Source: Oegoconia quadripuncta (lineage: Eukaryota; Arthropoda; Insecta; Lepidoptera; Autostichidae). Taken from it: a stretch of DNA of 64,000 bases. The stretch lies in the NCBI GenBank assembly GCA_949316235.1, contig OX438758.1, positions 11,193,731 through 11,257,730 on the forward strand, written 5' to 3'. Shown in pieces: positions 32,620 to 43,741 of the stretch. Each line of letters begins with the position of its first letter. Position 1 is the stretch's first letter. Under the pieces are notes generated by a model. That model had not been told where the DNA came from, searched no databases, and worked only from the letters and a program-made list of their open reading frames with translations. The translations under genes were made by a program, and so were the position numbers.

Positions 32620-33599
32620 GAAAGAAAACTATTTATTAACAAATACAGAAAATTTCGTAGGTATAACATTGCATATAAGTATACATGTCATGGCTAAGGC
32701 GTGGCCATTATTCCACCGACAACATTGTCATGTGTCTTAAATTGAAGAAGAACACCTATATAACTGGCTCATTATTGTACCTCACGTGTCGTCCGTGCGT
32801 CACTGGCCATTTGGGGGCACTAAAACCAGCGCTGTGATTCGTCGCAGCATGAGCTGAGTGCTAACCCATTTGTACACGCCGCAACACGTGAGAGCATTGT
32901 CGGTATCTTCTTCATAATTGTATTTCTATTTTAGCCATAATTTACTACTTCTTTGTTTTTGTATCGTGTTGTGGCGTTCATAATAAACTATTCTTATTAT
33001 TCTTATTTTTATTCTCGAAACTACTTATTTTCGAGTTAAGGCAAGTTTCAACTTTGCTTGATGAAAACTTCTCACGTACTAAAACCAGATATAACATTTA
33101 CAAGATTAGTAGGAATGTAAGTTTACACTTAATTACCTACCTATTTGCTGGCTCTTAAGAAGGTTTACCCTCCACAAAGGCTACATCTATAATATACGCA
33201 TACTCCTGATAGGTAGTGATTTCATTAACGGACCACCGCCGTGCCCCCTGTCTCGACGTCTAGCCGTCTGGCTGCGCTGGTGCAACCATACATACAGTTA
33301 TACAGCTATTGCAGGAAGGGAGACTGTTGCCATGGCAACGCCCGTTGTTATATCAAGTTATTTATTAAATATCGCGTTGGTAGAGGTGGTACAGGCATTG
33401 AATGTACCTATGTATGTACAGATATGAAGACCTGTGGTAGCGATTTTATTATGAATATGGAATATAAAAATTTTTTGTTTTTCAAAGTGTCATATGTCTG
33501 TATATAAATCAATGTATCATAATTTTGCCTTGTAGACTAACTTTGCTTTGTACAAATGGATATAATGATCTACTTAATTAACAATATAATAATAATATA
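32620..33599. other. No gene recognised
   Basis: A GC-richer stretch at 33225-33345 (accgccgtgccccctgtctc) lies in a plus frame of 88 codons without known motifs. Otherwise AT-rich. Confidence 0.35.
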
Positions 33600-33722
33600 A
33601 TATTGTGGATATTTCACACAAAGTCACCCGATCCCAAACTAGGCAAAGCCTGTACTATGGGTATCAGAACCTGATATACATACATATATAGATAAATAAC
33701 ACCCAGATACAGAATAAATGCC
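33600..33722 (-). mobile_element. SINE-A, 3' half
   Basis: Blocks gatcccaaactaggcaaagc and ctgtactatgggtatcagaa match the 3' half of SINE-A. The head is absent. Confidence 0.6.
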
Positions 33723-33784
33723 ACTAAGTAGGTAGGTCTGAAGTGAAAATCTACATTAATCTAAAAAATTTAAATTATATAATT

Positions 33785-34147
33785 AGTTATAAATTTTGTG
33801 GTTTCCATCCCTTACCGTGGATGTTATAATAGGCGACTAAGGGACTTTCCACCAAAAAACTTTTATATGGCGATGAGCTCACTCTTTATCATGTGTGCAT
33901 TTCTGTATATTTCGAAAGTGAATTGTGCTTGTAGTACGCTTAGTTTGGGATATATCTTGACCACTTCATTTAGGATAAAGGTCGGGACTGCATTAGAAAC
34001 CCCTTCACGGAATTCTTACCAACAACAGACTGTCGGGTAGAAATTGCTATAAGACAGACCACCTAGTTGTACAATTCTAAATAAAGTTTGTTGAACAAAT
34101 GTAATCCATATTTAGTGTGCAATAAAGCATACGTGATTGATTGAGCT
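33785..34147 (+). repeat. Repeat F copy followed by a LINE-like 3' tail
   Basis: 33820-33990 carries ggcgactaagggactttcca, tgtgcatttctgtatatttc and taggataaaggtcggga. At 34095-34147 a separate tail (gtgcaataaagcatacgtga, ttgattgag) matches the complement of the LINE end at 58598. Confidence 0.55.
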
Positions 34148-34883
34148 TCCACGGATTAATTTTTTTTTTTTCACTGTTTTTGTTTGGCCCAACTGAAAGA
34201 CATCTCAATTAAAAAAATATATATTAATTTAATGTAAAGAGATGTCAAGTGAATTAAGTACAAATAACCTGTATATGGTGTAAAAGACTTCGTTATTAAA
34301 CACAATTGACGTAAATTATATGCCAATGTGATCGAAATTTGTTACTTACGTCATTTTATCTACAAAATTAAAACGCCCCTCAACTCAAAGCCCCCTCAAA
34401 TGGGCAGCCATTTTGTGATATCCCTACCTACACATTGGAGTATGAATATACTGAAAGAAAACAGTCGGCGGTCATGGACATATGAAATCGCTATAATAAA
34501 AAGTAGAATAATCTGTGACTAAAGAGTTATACAATCACAGGGGATTATAAATCCAGCTTTAACTTGACGTTAGCATTAGATTTTAAATAATAAACCGAGT
34601 GAAAGTTGAATTCAAACTAGTTTTTCATTTCCACCGCTTTGTGCTTTAATTACGTATTCTCGTTTCATTTGGAATGGATCTGCATATGCAAAACAGTGCG
34701 GCTTTCATTATTAACCAAGTTTGGCTTCGCGAAGGAACGCTGAAACAGTAAAATGTTGAAACAAAGAGATTTGTTCCGGAACTAGTCGTTTCGATAAATT
34801 GATTTATGCCGAGGCAAACAATCTGGGGCTCTTCACTGAAAATAATAGTCTCAGGCAATTTTTTCCTTCGGGTTTGAGTAAAA
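34148..34883. other. No gene recognised
   Basis: AT-rich DNA with two short unsupported frames. Confidence 0.4.
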
Positions 34884-35182
34884 GAATGAAACTTTATATG
34901 TAGGTATAAGCAGGATACATAGATAACATTTTAAAACTACTTAGTGGAAAACATTTTAAAAATATCGAATTTAAAAGAATATATTGAATTTTTTCTGTTA
35001 CTATGGAAAACTTAAAATCGCTCTAATTTAGTTTCAATGCTGTTTTTAGAAAATGTTCTCTACTATCTTTTTAGATCTATGTGTCCTGCTCATACGTATA
35101 AAGTTTCATTAGAATCGGTTTATTCTTATGGTATGGTATCGGTATTTCTATGGAATACCGTGTGACATAATCGCTCTTAAGC
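34884..35182. repeat. Repeat H, second copy
   Basis: Inverted arms atgaaactttatatgtaggt..ataagcaggatacatagat (34887) and atctatgtgtcctgctcata..cgtataaagtttcatt (ending 35110) flank a diverged centre. The flank ttctatggaataccgtgtga matches 2407-2426. Confidence 0.6.
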
Positions 35183-36002
35183 GCTAAATGTCTCTAAAAT
35201 GACTTAATGGTTTTCCATGAAATATGTCTATGAACCATTAAACACAACAAGAAAGCGTTTTCAAATCGGTTCAGTCACTTTGATTGTTATTCCTCTATGC
35301 TTTGATGCTACAGTGCCACGGACAGACAGGCTTCAAACTTAAAAACACACATTGTCGCGTCGCGGCTTAAAAACACCTACTCCCAAGAAATAAATATTAG
35401 ATTTATACGTGAAGATCGGTCTTTTTAATTTATTTCCTATTTCTTTTTGAAAGGAGGCACTTAACGACTCATCTCATCTTTGATGTGATAGCGAATGAAG
35501 ACAGACTGATATAGTCACCATCAATCAAATCAAATCAAATACGCTCTATTGTTTGTATTTGTCAGCTTCAATTGTAATATTTCTTAAAAAGAATCTAATT
35601 AACTCGACAAATACAATATGTATGTAGCAATGTACTACTCAAGACTCCAAAAAATTGGGATCATTCTATGCATCCATAATACCTGTGACAACAAACGAAT
35701 GATCTCGCATACCAATCCTATATTAACATAATTGAGATAAACTATAAGAACTCTATTTTTATTTTCAAACTATTAGACCATGAGCATTCCATAGATATTT
35801 TACGGGCCCACTGTGAAATTAGAAGATTTGTATATTTCGAAGTAATGAGCGTTAAATACGATGCACTGCGTGGGCCCATAACCTAAAATGTGAATAAATT
35901 GTGTATATCTTTATAGGTTTTTACATGGAAAATTAATTAGCCGACTCATAAAATTATTTTGTATGTATTTATCTATGTTCACCCATCATCATGGAAAGCC
36001 TT
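35183..36002. other. No gene; short LINE-end scrap
   Basis: 35519-35565 (caatcaaatcaaatcaaata, cgctctattgttt) is the reversed 3' terminus of the LINE family seen at 58598. An inverted pair at 35801-35811 and 35865-35876 (ACGGGCCCAC / GTGGGCCCAT) may bound a small foldback. The rest is AT-rich. Confidence 0.4.
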
Positions 36003-36028
36003 ACACGTCCCCACTGTTGGGGCCCATT

Positions 36029-36742
36029 GACGACCTGTTTGGTGTAGTGGTTAGAAATGCTGACTGATATACCAAAAGGTCGCGGGTTCGAATCCCGTTA
36101 TGGTTGTTTTTCATTTATTTTATTTTATTTTATTTATTTACATAGAATCAACAGAATTATTACAAATTCTTATACAGAAAACTAATCAATTTTATGATCA
36201 AAGTATTGGGTCTTTACCTATGAAATTGGAGTTTTATTTCTTCGTTAATCATATGTACCAATTCCTGCGATTTTCAAAGTTATATCCAAATTTGTTTTTT
36301 ATTTGGAAAATGGAATATTATTTCAAGGTTACACATGAAATATTTTTTAATTGCTGGCCTAAATCACATAATAAAAAAAAATTTTTAGAGAGCTCTTTCA
36401 TTTGTTTCCTATAATTATTTCTTAGATTCGCTGATACTTTTATAAAGATACTTTTTTTTAAAGCGGTTACTTTTAAAAACTAACGCTGCCTATACTTAAT
36501 GTTATCCGATAATACACACAAAGTTTAGCTAAATTTGGATTTGCCGTTCCCAAATAAAAATCAAAAATGTTTGTATGGAGAAAACAGTCTTAATGAGATT
36601 GTTCACACAAAACGCCAATTTCATAGGTAAGGACCTAATATTTGTGTAGTATATCAACCATTTGGTATCCATAATACAAGCCTAGTTGCTTAGTATGGAA
36701 TTAAATGGCGCTGTGTATATGTCCACGGATATTTATTTATTT
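36029..36742 (+). mobile_element. SINE-C split by insertions
   Basis: The head 36029-36108 (gacgacctgtttggtgtagt, aggtcgcgggttcgaatccc) and body to about 36143 are followed, after foreign DNA, by the 3' half at 36641-36742 (tgtgtagtatatcaaccatt, aagcctagttgcttagtatg, aatggcgctgtgtatatgtc). The interruption comprises the mariner-like MITE at 36206-36638 plus about 60 bp of unknown DNA on its left. Confidence 0.8.
36206..36638. mobile_element. Mariner-like MITE, TA target duplication
   Basis: The right end is the complement of TTAGGTCCTTACCTATGAAA, continuing TTGGCGTTTTG. The left end is TTGGGTCTTTACCTATGAAA, TTGGAGTTTT. TA lies at 36204-36205 and 36639-36640. I recall TTAGGTC-type ends from cecropia-like mariners of moths. 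A partial copy with left end TTAGGTCTTTACC is at 45975. The internal open frame (36100-36414) also exists in that copy in a diverged form but shows no transposase motif. Non-autonomous. Confidence 0.8.
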
Positions 36743-36960
36743 GCAGCCTCCACCATAAGATTGGCCATAATCCACCACGCGGGCCCAGTGCGGATTGGTG
36801 GATTTGTGTCGGACTAGTGGCCACCTGACAGTCAGTGTTTTTAAGGCCCTGTGGGCCACGACTGCCTTCAATTGAAAACAATCGGGACCGATTATTTAAC
36901 GTGCCCTCCGAAGTACAGCAACACTCGTATTAAAATGCCAATAGTGGTCACGTGCCAGAC
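36743..36960 (+). repeat. Repeat E copy
   Basis: Blocks ggccataatccaccacgcgg, gcccagtgcggattggtgga, tttgtgtcggactagtggcc and tgccttcaattgaaa. Shared with 39366-39571 and 46605-46735. A short piece (ccttacacgtccccactgtt) is also at 36000-36024, immediately before the SINE-C. Its structure resembles the middle part of SINE-D. Confidence 0.65.
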
Positions 36961-37030
36961 AGTGCTTAACTTCGCTAATCTAAAACGAATTTTCGCTCAT
37001 ATTTTCGTCAATTATTAATCGACTCGTCCG

Positions 37031-37353
37031 CCGCCTCCGTAGCTCAATGTAAATGTGAGTTTAGGATTCGGAGGTCGCGGGTTCGATTCCCAGCGGGGTA
37101 CATGTTTAAGTACTCGGTTTGGTTGGTGGCATTCTTAATGTCCGCCTGGCTAGCTACCACCATCTTATCTAAATCTGCCGCCAAGCAGCAATGTTAATAG
37201 CATTGTTGTGTTCCGGTTGTCAAAGATAAGATAGCCGGTCCCCCAAATGCGTTGGGGTTTCCGGGTCTGTATGCGTCCACCTCCGACCTCATCTTCACTT
37301 AACATCAGGTGTGATTGAGGTCAAGTACAAACCCGTTGTGCATAAAAAAAAAA
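37031..37353 (+). mobile_element. SINE-B, full length
   Basis: Same order of blocks as 28911-29242, ending cccgttgtgcat plus a run of ten A. A few small deletions in the head (caatgtaaatgtgagttt). Confidence 0.88.
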
Positions 37354-37504
37354 CGATTTTAATGATTGCGTTTCATAAAGTTTGTGACAAAGGTGGTCCT
37401 ATAATGTGGTTAAGTTCTGACGATGCGCTCCGGAGATAGATAGATTGCTGAAGTCGGTTGTTTTGCCAATTATTGGGCGTTCAACTTTTACATACATAGG
37501 TACA

Positions 37505-37725
37505 TGACAGCTCGACCTTTATCCCAAATGGGGTGGTCAGAGATATCCCAAACATTAGTGTTTGAGTGTTCCAAACATTAAAGTTTAATGCTGGGAACAA
37601 CATTCAAACTTCGAAATTTAAAGAATGCATAACGTGCAAATCTATAGATGTTTTATGATGGAAAGTCCCTTAGTCGCTTGTATTTAACGACACCCATGAG
37701 AATGGTTCTATTCATTTTAAATGCC
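37505..37725 (-). repeat. Repeat F copy, reversed
   Basis: gacctttatcccaaatgggg at one end and gatggaaagtcccttagtcg at the other mirror the plus copies. Confidence 0.65.
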
Positions 37726-38023
37726 CAAAATCACACAGCTTGAAAATTAATTGTAGAATTCTTACAGATGGAAAAAAATATTTCTCTGATGTAAATAAAT
37801 TTCGAAGTCACAATTCTGACGTACTTCGACACAACCTCTATATATTAATATCAGATTGATAACGTCACTGTTACTAACGAGTAGGTGCTCATGGTACCTG
37901 TAGACTGTAGTTCTATTTTTAGTTAACAATTAATTAATACCCCAGTCTTCACTGATATTAATGTGGCAGATTATTGCGTTCAAAGTCTTCAAAATAAATT
38001 GACTAATTGTAAGTCACGGCAGT

Positions 38024-38085
38024 TTTTAACCGACTTCAAAAAGGAGGAGTTTATATGTTCGTCTATGTATGTTTATGATTATTTT
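38024..38085 (+). repeat. Conserved lepidopteran repeat fragment
   Basis: tttttaaccgacttcaaaaa followed by ggaggagtttatatgttcg is a motif I recognise as widespread in lepidopteran genomes; its element class is not known to me. Confidence 0.45.
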
Positions 38086-38297
38086 TTTATTTTACCGCCG
38101 CAGTAGTGCCGTCTAAATTTAGTTAAGATCAGATTATGCAGTCCGTAGCTATAGAATGACAACTTAGTGAAATCGGTAGTATTGCATTTTTTTTTGTTAG
38201 CTCAATTATATCTATACTAGTATAAAATATAGTCATGGAAGTAAGAGCAAAAAGTCAGGTGTCACCTGCCAACACAAGTCAAGCCAACACACTCCAA

Positions 38298-38345
38298 AAA
38301 CCCGGCCAAGTCCGAGTCGGACTAGCACCTACGGTTTTTTTGGTG
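38298..38345 (+). repeat. Conserved lepidopteran interspersed repeat, fragment
   Basis: aaaacccggccaagtccgag then tcggactagcacctacgg; partner of 17341. Confidence 0.5.
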
Positions 38346-38754
38346 ATTAAGCTCAGTATTTCAAAATGTTGCTCAAGCGTAGATCTTAGCTTGAGCATAG
38401 AAAGAGATACCGCTATACAAGTTATTTAAAGCTGTCTCTTCTTAACTATCCTCAAGCGGAAATCTCTGCTTGAGTAACATTCTGAAATACGGGCCCTAGA
38501 TTCATGCCACAGAGACAAAATTCGTGAAAGGTTGTGCACACAACCTTCGCGTCACAGAATGAAAAGGTTCGTCAGTTTTTAAATACTTTGACACTTAGTA
38601 AGCACATGTTACCTTTCTAAACTAAGTAACACACCTAAATGTTGCATAGATAGTAGTAGTCCGAGGATGAAATGGCTATGGTGGAATAAGATTGTATAAT
38701 TCCATCGCACACTCACCGAAGTGCATCCTTTTAATCAGGTCCTTTTTATCATAA

Positions 38755-38935
38755 ATAGGTATCATCATCAACATATCAGCCAGAGGACATCTACCGCTGA
38801 ACATAACTCTCCCTTATATTTTCCGCGACCCTTATTAGGTCGACTGTCCACCTTGTGAGTGGACTTCCTACGCTGCGCTTGCAGATGCGTGGTCTCCACT
38901 CGAGAACTTTAATGCCCACCGGCTATCAGTCACCT
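38755..38935 (-). mobile_element. RTE-type LINE 3' end, decayed
   Basis: Minus frame: IKVLEWRPRICKRSVGSPLT, then RWTVDLIRVAENIRESYVQR-stop, with stops upstream. This is the usual C-terminus of lepidopteran RTE elements (K-V-L-E-W-R-P-R-T-G-K-R-S-V-G-R-P-P-T-R-W). An internal deletion removes about 15 residues. A GATGATGAT-type tail follows on minus. Confidence 0.7.
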
Positions 38936-39365
38936 ACCTATATTTTATACTGATATTTTGGTAGAGTATACAGATCTTGTCCTATTCAACTCTGTCTCTA
39001 TTCAATTTTAAAACAGCCTGTGTCCTTAAATACTTCAAAGTTAACGATTGAAGTATACGAAGTATTTTAGTTATTTGAAAATTATTTACCTTAGCAACCA
39101 CACGAATAATAAGATAAATAGCGAATTCCCCAATGTGAAGCGTTAATTTAATGCCGCGTTGTTTATATGATAGATAAGTTCTGTTTGTAAATATATAGTC
39201 TGTTCTGTCGAACATACCCAACTTTGTTTACGTCGACGTTAAGTGATAGTCGTAGTGTTGTTAATGAGATATCGATAAGGGCCAGAAATACATCACTGGT
39301 ATCGTTTCTGCTTCGTTTACTTTGAAGAATAAGTAATTAAATCAACTATACAGGATATGCTTATA

Positions 39366-39571
39366 TGACTCATCATCCTTACACGTCTCCACTGTTGGGG
39401 CACAGCCTCCTCTCACTGGGAGAAGGTATAGGCCATAATCCACCATGCGGGCCCAGTATGGGTTGGTGGATTTGTGTCAGGCTGGTGGCCACCTTGTCAG
39501 GTAGGCCACCGACTTGCCTTAACGACTACCTTCAATTGAAACCGGTACTGACTATTTAACATACCCTCCGT
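39366..39571 (+). repeat. Repeat E copy
   Basis: ccttacacgtctccactgtt, ggagaaggtataggccataa, gggttggtggatttgtgtca, actaccttcaattgaaac. The longest copy of the family here. Confidence 0.65.
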
Positions 39572-39618
39572 GCTTATATGATTAATTTTAACACAAAAAA
39601 TTAAATTAATTAATTTTT

Positions 39619-39676
39619 TAATAAGGCCTATATTCAGTAGTGGATGTCCTATGGCTGATATAATAATAATAATAAA
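39619..39676 (+). mobile_element. SINE-D/RTE-type 3' tail fragment
   Basis: aaggcctatattcagtagtg, gatgtcctatggctgatat, then (AAT)n. Only the tail is present. Confidence 0.55.
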
Positions 39677-39743
39677 TATCTTTGCACATACATACAGCGC
39701 CCTGCCCCTTTTCACAAGAACATCTAAATAACTACGTTATTTT

Positions 39744-40004
39744 TGAATAACTATTTATGGGATTTGTATATTTCGATGGCACTATTTATGCACAGTTTTT
39801 TGGGATATAAATTGTAATCTAAGACTAAGGTAAAGTAGACCCTATGCGTATGAGAATAAGCATGAACGCCTGAATAACTCTTAAACTACATATGTTAGTA
39901 CTATATTAATTCTGTGACTACAATGTCACAATTTTTTCCTTTGGGCACTGTTTCAGCTGAGTTTTATGACACTGTCAAAATAGCTGAATTCTAGCATCAC
40001 GTAC
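39744..40004. mobile_element. Outer foldback element, right portion of a second copy
   Basis: Matches 2756-2900 and 3242-3348 (atttcgatggcactatttat, ttttgtttatgc-like start; gctgaattctagcatcacgt end) but without the 342-bp MITE. It supplies the empty-site comparison for the nested insertion. Its left terminal repeat was not found. Confidence 0.65.
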
Positions 40005-40020
40005 GTGTTTAATTTCTTAG

Positions 40021-40268
40021 ACAGGGCCTGTGATGTGCTGAAGGATATAAGCTACTTTAAAATAAGACGAAACAAGGCAGAAAAACAAGAGTCCGCAATA
40101 AAGTACCTATACCAAACTCGCGCGCGGAGAGCTTGTATGCTCTATATGACGCTAGTAAAGATACAGGAATCAGTTATTAGAACTGACATAAATGAGATAT
40201 CATTGCAACAATTTCAAGTTTTTAGTGCAAAGAGGACCGATTTTCACTATAGAATTACTCTTATTTGA
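40021..40268 (+). CDS. Candidate terminal exon, unknown protein
   Basis: An acceptor-like tttaatttcttag (ending 40020) precedes a frame of about 82 codons that looks coding: a Lys/Arg/Glu/Gln-rich, probably helical stretch including FKIRRNKAEKQESAIKYLYQ and VIRTDINEISLQQFQVFSAK, then a TGA stop at 40266-40268. An AATAAA overlaps and follows the stop (40269-40275). It begins 17 bp after the end of the foldback element, so it could instead be an unrecognised transposon coding piece. No family was recognised. The tiny 3' UTR is unusual. Confidence 0.3.
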
Positions 40269-40275
40269 AATAAAC

Positions 40276-41396
40276 TTTTGGTAGTTACCTCATTTCAAAT
40301 GGAAGTAAAACGATCGTAGTAGGATAGTTCACTATTTGAAAATGTTCCTGTGAGTTAAGAAAAGGCGTCGCAGATCGGCCCTATGGGTAAACCCGAAACC
40401 ATTGAACACGTATTTGGATGGTCTAAATATACAACTGGAACATGACCATTAAGGCGCAAACGTGGCCAAAGCCTTTTCTGCAAAAAGCCTTTCTTGCAAA
40501 CTCTTACGCCTATTTTTACACTGACCCAAATACACAATTTAGGCAATTTCAAATAAAATGTGGTGTTATTGTTACTCGACATAACAAAAAGGGTAGGCTC
40601 GACATTTGTTGGTCTTAATTGAGCCGCATAGAAATTTATTGTGAAATAGCGTTCATATAGAAATAGACGTAATACCCGTCTTGTTTGCCGTCCTGTAATA
40701 CTTATGTATACAGTACGCTGTCAGGAAATTAGCTGCTTAGTAATAATAAATATACATATAGACATACATACAGCGCCATCTAGTTTCACGCTAAGCAACC
40801 AGGCTTGTATTATGGATACCAGACCAGATACTTTTACGTCACTCACGGGAAGAGATAACTTCATTTCTTCTCTACCGGGATCCACATCATAATAAGGCCT
40901 AAACTATATTTTGTATTATTATTGTAAAACGTATTTGAACAGAAAAATAACATTTGGACAATATTAGACCCATAGGCACTATGATTTACCATTATTTTTT
41001 TCTGAATTCTTAAACGTAACTAATTTACCTCTAAATCATCGACCTCATTAACTAAACTGAAATCATATTTAAATTTAACCATCATACATCGATCTCAAAA
41101 CCAATTATGGCCACACAATCCCATCACTATTCGGATCGGTTTATAATTGGATGCTATTAACGCCCCCCCTCCCCCCCATTTCACTTAGCGTCTGGCGCGG
41201 CTAAACAATGCCCCATTATAGACCTACCCGCATAAAAATATAAAGTATTTACCACCCCAGAGACTTGTGAGACAAGGAAGTAAATGTTAGCAAGTAGGTA
41301 TAAATACAGTGTTGATGGCGGGAAAGCAAAAAAATGCTTATTTCTAAAGTTTTGTCATGTATTATTCAGACGGTAAATGCTGACTGCACTCTATCT
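40276..41396. other. No gene; SINE-C fragment and C tract inside
   Basis: 40750-40825 carries a SINE-C 3' fragment (minus; cagcgccatctagtttcacg). At 41163-41180 a nearly pure C tract (ccccccctccccccc) occurs. The rest is AT-rich. Confidence 0.5.
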
Positions 41397-42075
41397 TTCT
41401 CGCGTTTGCTTACATTTGCCGCGGAAACGCCAGTGCGCAAGCGGCGGTAACCGCAGCAGTGGTAGCGGATGCGAATTTTGAGCGTTTTCATTCTAGTTGA
41501 TGCATCTGCCTTGCAAGACGATCGTGGGAACGTCCTCTATATAATTTAAATGAGCCTTATGGCAAGGAGCAAATACAACTGCTCAGATTTGGATACAATG
41601 TTTGTAATATTACCAAAACATGTTAAAATCATAATTCTAGAGGCTATAGATGATCAAGAGTGATGATTTGGAAGTTGACTCGGGATCCTGTTACGATCTA
41701 TCGTTGATTTAATATTACATTTAACGGAAACGGATGGAAATATCTTGAGAACACCTGCATATTACACATATGCTATACAATGCAGCAGTCCTTAAACTGA
41801 GTGTGACCACAAAAATTACATAGTGAAATGAGTCTGTAATTATTGTACAAACACATACCAATGTGAAACAGTTGTGCGTCGGTTTTTACCGATTCAGATG
41901 TTCACAAAAGCATATACGGTGCGAATGTGACCGTGCGTTTGAAATTTGAAAAAGGTGAAAAAAAGCGCCAACTGTCAGACGGGAAGTGCGTTCCGGACGA
42001 GTGCGTGCCGTCACAAGTGCAGCGGGCTATGAGGGCACGCGTGCACGAATCAGCGAACTCGAACTGTTCCTGTTA
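41397..42075. promoter_or_regulatory. GC-rich islands, possible promoter or 5' exon
   Basis: 41405-41475 (tgccgcggaaacgccagtgc, caagcggcggtaaccgcagc) and 41930-42065 (gaagtgcgttccggacgagt, gagggcacgcgtgcacgaat) are CpG-rich against an AT-rich background. ATG 42030 opens 15 codons only. The GTGCGAATGTGACCGTGCG stretch near 41920 resembles an insect 5' UTR, but no start site or splice donor could be fixed. Confidence 0.3.
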
Positions 42076-42514
42076 GGGATTCTGAACACACTCTCACTGC
42101 GTATACTAAAATGTTATATTGTATTTTATTTAAAGCTGTTCACAACTTAATGTAGATTGCATGCTAATGGATGAGGTAACATTTGGACATGGAAGAAATG
42201 AGGATGTCGAAATGTATATCTGACAATAAGAATTAACGAGACTCCTAAATTAACAGAAATTACAGAAAATATTGGAAATTCTGGATGAATAAAGGAGGGG
42301 CAATATCTTTAAAAGAAAGTTAAGATAGATATGGAGGGAGGGAAAAAAAATACCTGCAGACAAAGACAGTGGAGGTATCACCAAAAGACTTTGATGATTC
42401 TAAAGAATGTCTAGAAGCGATAGAAACACTCTTATGATACAGTTGTATGACAACGTGATGAAAGAATTGACGTCAATTCAAAGAAATCTGTGCCATTTCT
42501 GTTACAAATAGAAC
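42076..42514. other. No gene recognised
   Basis: A-rich DNA, nothing supported. Confidence 0.4.
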
Positions 42515-42591
42515 CTTCCAACTTCGACCTCATCTTCACTTAACATCAGGTGTAATTAAGGTCAAGTACCAATCCGTTGTGCATAAAAAAA
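42515..42591 (+). mobile_element. SINE-B 3' tail only
   Basis: ttcgacctcatcttcactta, acatcaggtgtaattaaggt, caagtaccaatccgttgtgc plus eight A. A severely 5'-truncated insertion that contains just the LINE-recognised tail. Confidence 0.75.
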
Positions 42592-42868
42592 ACCTAAATA
42601 GCTGATATCCCTGTTAGGATTAACGTATACCGAATCGATAGAACCAACAAGAATATCGAATATTTCAAACCTAAGCAGTGAAACTTGACCGTTCCCTAGC
42701 TTAATGTGACACTGATTGGTGAAGTCAGGGCTGCGATTTCTGAATTTTAACCGGTTGAAGGAGACGAGAAAGCTAATTCGATAAGGTAAATCTTTAATTT
42801 TCGTATGCTCATACAAAAGCGAACAACTCAAAATCGCTCTACATTATGTCAAGGGTTATGTATAAATC

Positions 42869-43184
42869 TTATACACAACGGATTCGTACTTGACCTCAAT
42901 CACACCTGCTCTTAAGTGAAGATGAGGTCGAAGGTGGAAGCGTACTGATCCGGAAACTGGAGGACTGGCTATCTTATCTCTGACAACCGGAACACAACAA
43001 TGCTATTAACATTGCTGCTTGGTGGCAGATTTAGATAAGATGGTGGTAGCTAGCCAGGCGGACGTTTAAAATGCCCTACCACCAACCAAACCGAGTACTT
43101 AAACATGTACCCCACTGGGGATCGAACCCGCGACCTCCGAATTGTAAACCCAATGTTGTCTACATTGAGCCACGGAGGCGGTTA
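42869..43184 (-). mobile_element. SINE-B, full length
   Basis: From acacaacggattcgtacttg through ggctatcttatctctgacaa and gtacttaaacatgtacccca to the head gggatcgaacccgcgacctc ... acattgagccacggaggcgg. Faces the tail fragment at 42515. A block (tgttggggtttccgg) is deleted near 42955. No poly(T) start, so its poly(A) has decayed. Confidence 0.85.
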
Positions 43185-43479
43185 AAGTCTCCAACTGTTC
43201 TGTAACAAGTGCTGTCACTCTGCCTATTATCGACTAAAATATCAAATGCCTCAATAGTCACTACTTACTTAAGAAGTTTGATGTAACGATAAGCATTTTA
43301 AGCGTAAATATGTATAATTAAGAGATTATAATGATACGTCAAAAATAAATTACAAGTAAAATCGAACATGTGAATCGAATTTTAGAAACGTCAAATAAAA
43401 ATGCTATTAAAATGCAATATTTCATAAATAGTGCCCAACAGGATGCTTTTACTAGGTCTAAGATTCAGCTGCATAAAAG

Positions 43480-43690
43480 GGAGTGGTCTATAACTTCCAC
43501 ATCCTGTATAATATAATAGCCCACATGACTTAGTAATTTCCATATAAATTGTAAAATGCGTTCTAAAATCGAAATTGGAAAGGACACAGGAAGGTGCGTT
43601 CCATCCAATGCGCGTACGAAAGGAATGAGGGGATCGTCGCGGTCGGGTTGGCACCGAGACGACTCTGTAATGACCGACGACACGCGTTAG
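43480..43690 (-). mobile_element. Possible LINE ORF2 C-terminal remnant
   Basis: The minus frame contains SPHSFRTRIGWNAPSCVLSN followed by FDFRTHF, loosely fitting the R-T-x-x-x-W-N-x-L-P ... F-D-L-x-x-F-K ending of CR1/Jockey-like proteins. Two overlapping frames are open, and no further domain is visible. Confidence 0.3.
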
Positions 43691-43741
43691 CAATGATGTG
43701 GACATGAAACCATTATAAATAATATAAATATACCGGATAAG

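Noticed and set aside
36100..36414. 104-codon frame that also appears at 45991-46227
   Set aside because: Its recurrence comes from the mariner-like MITE; the translations contain no transposase motif and are not conserved in frame.
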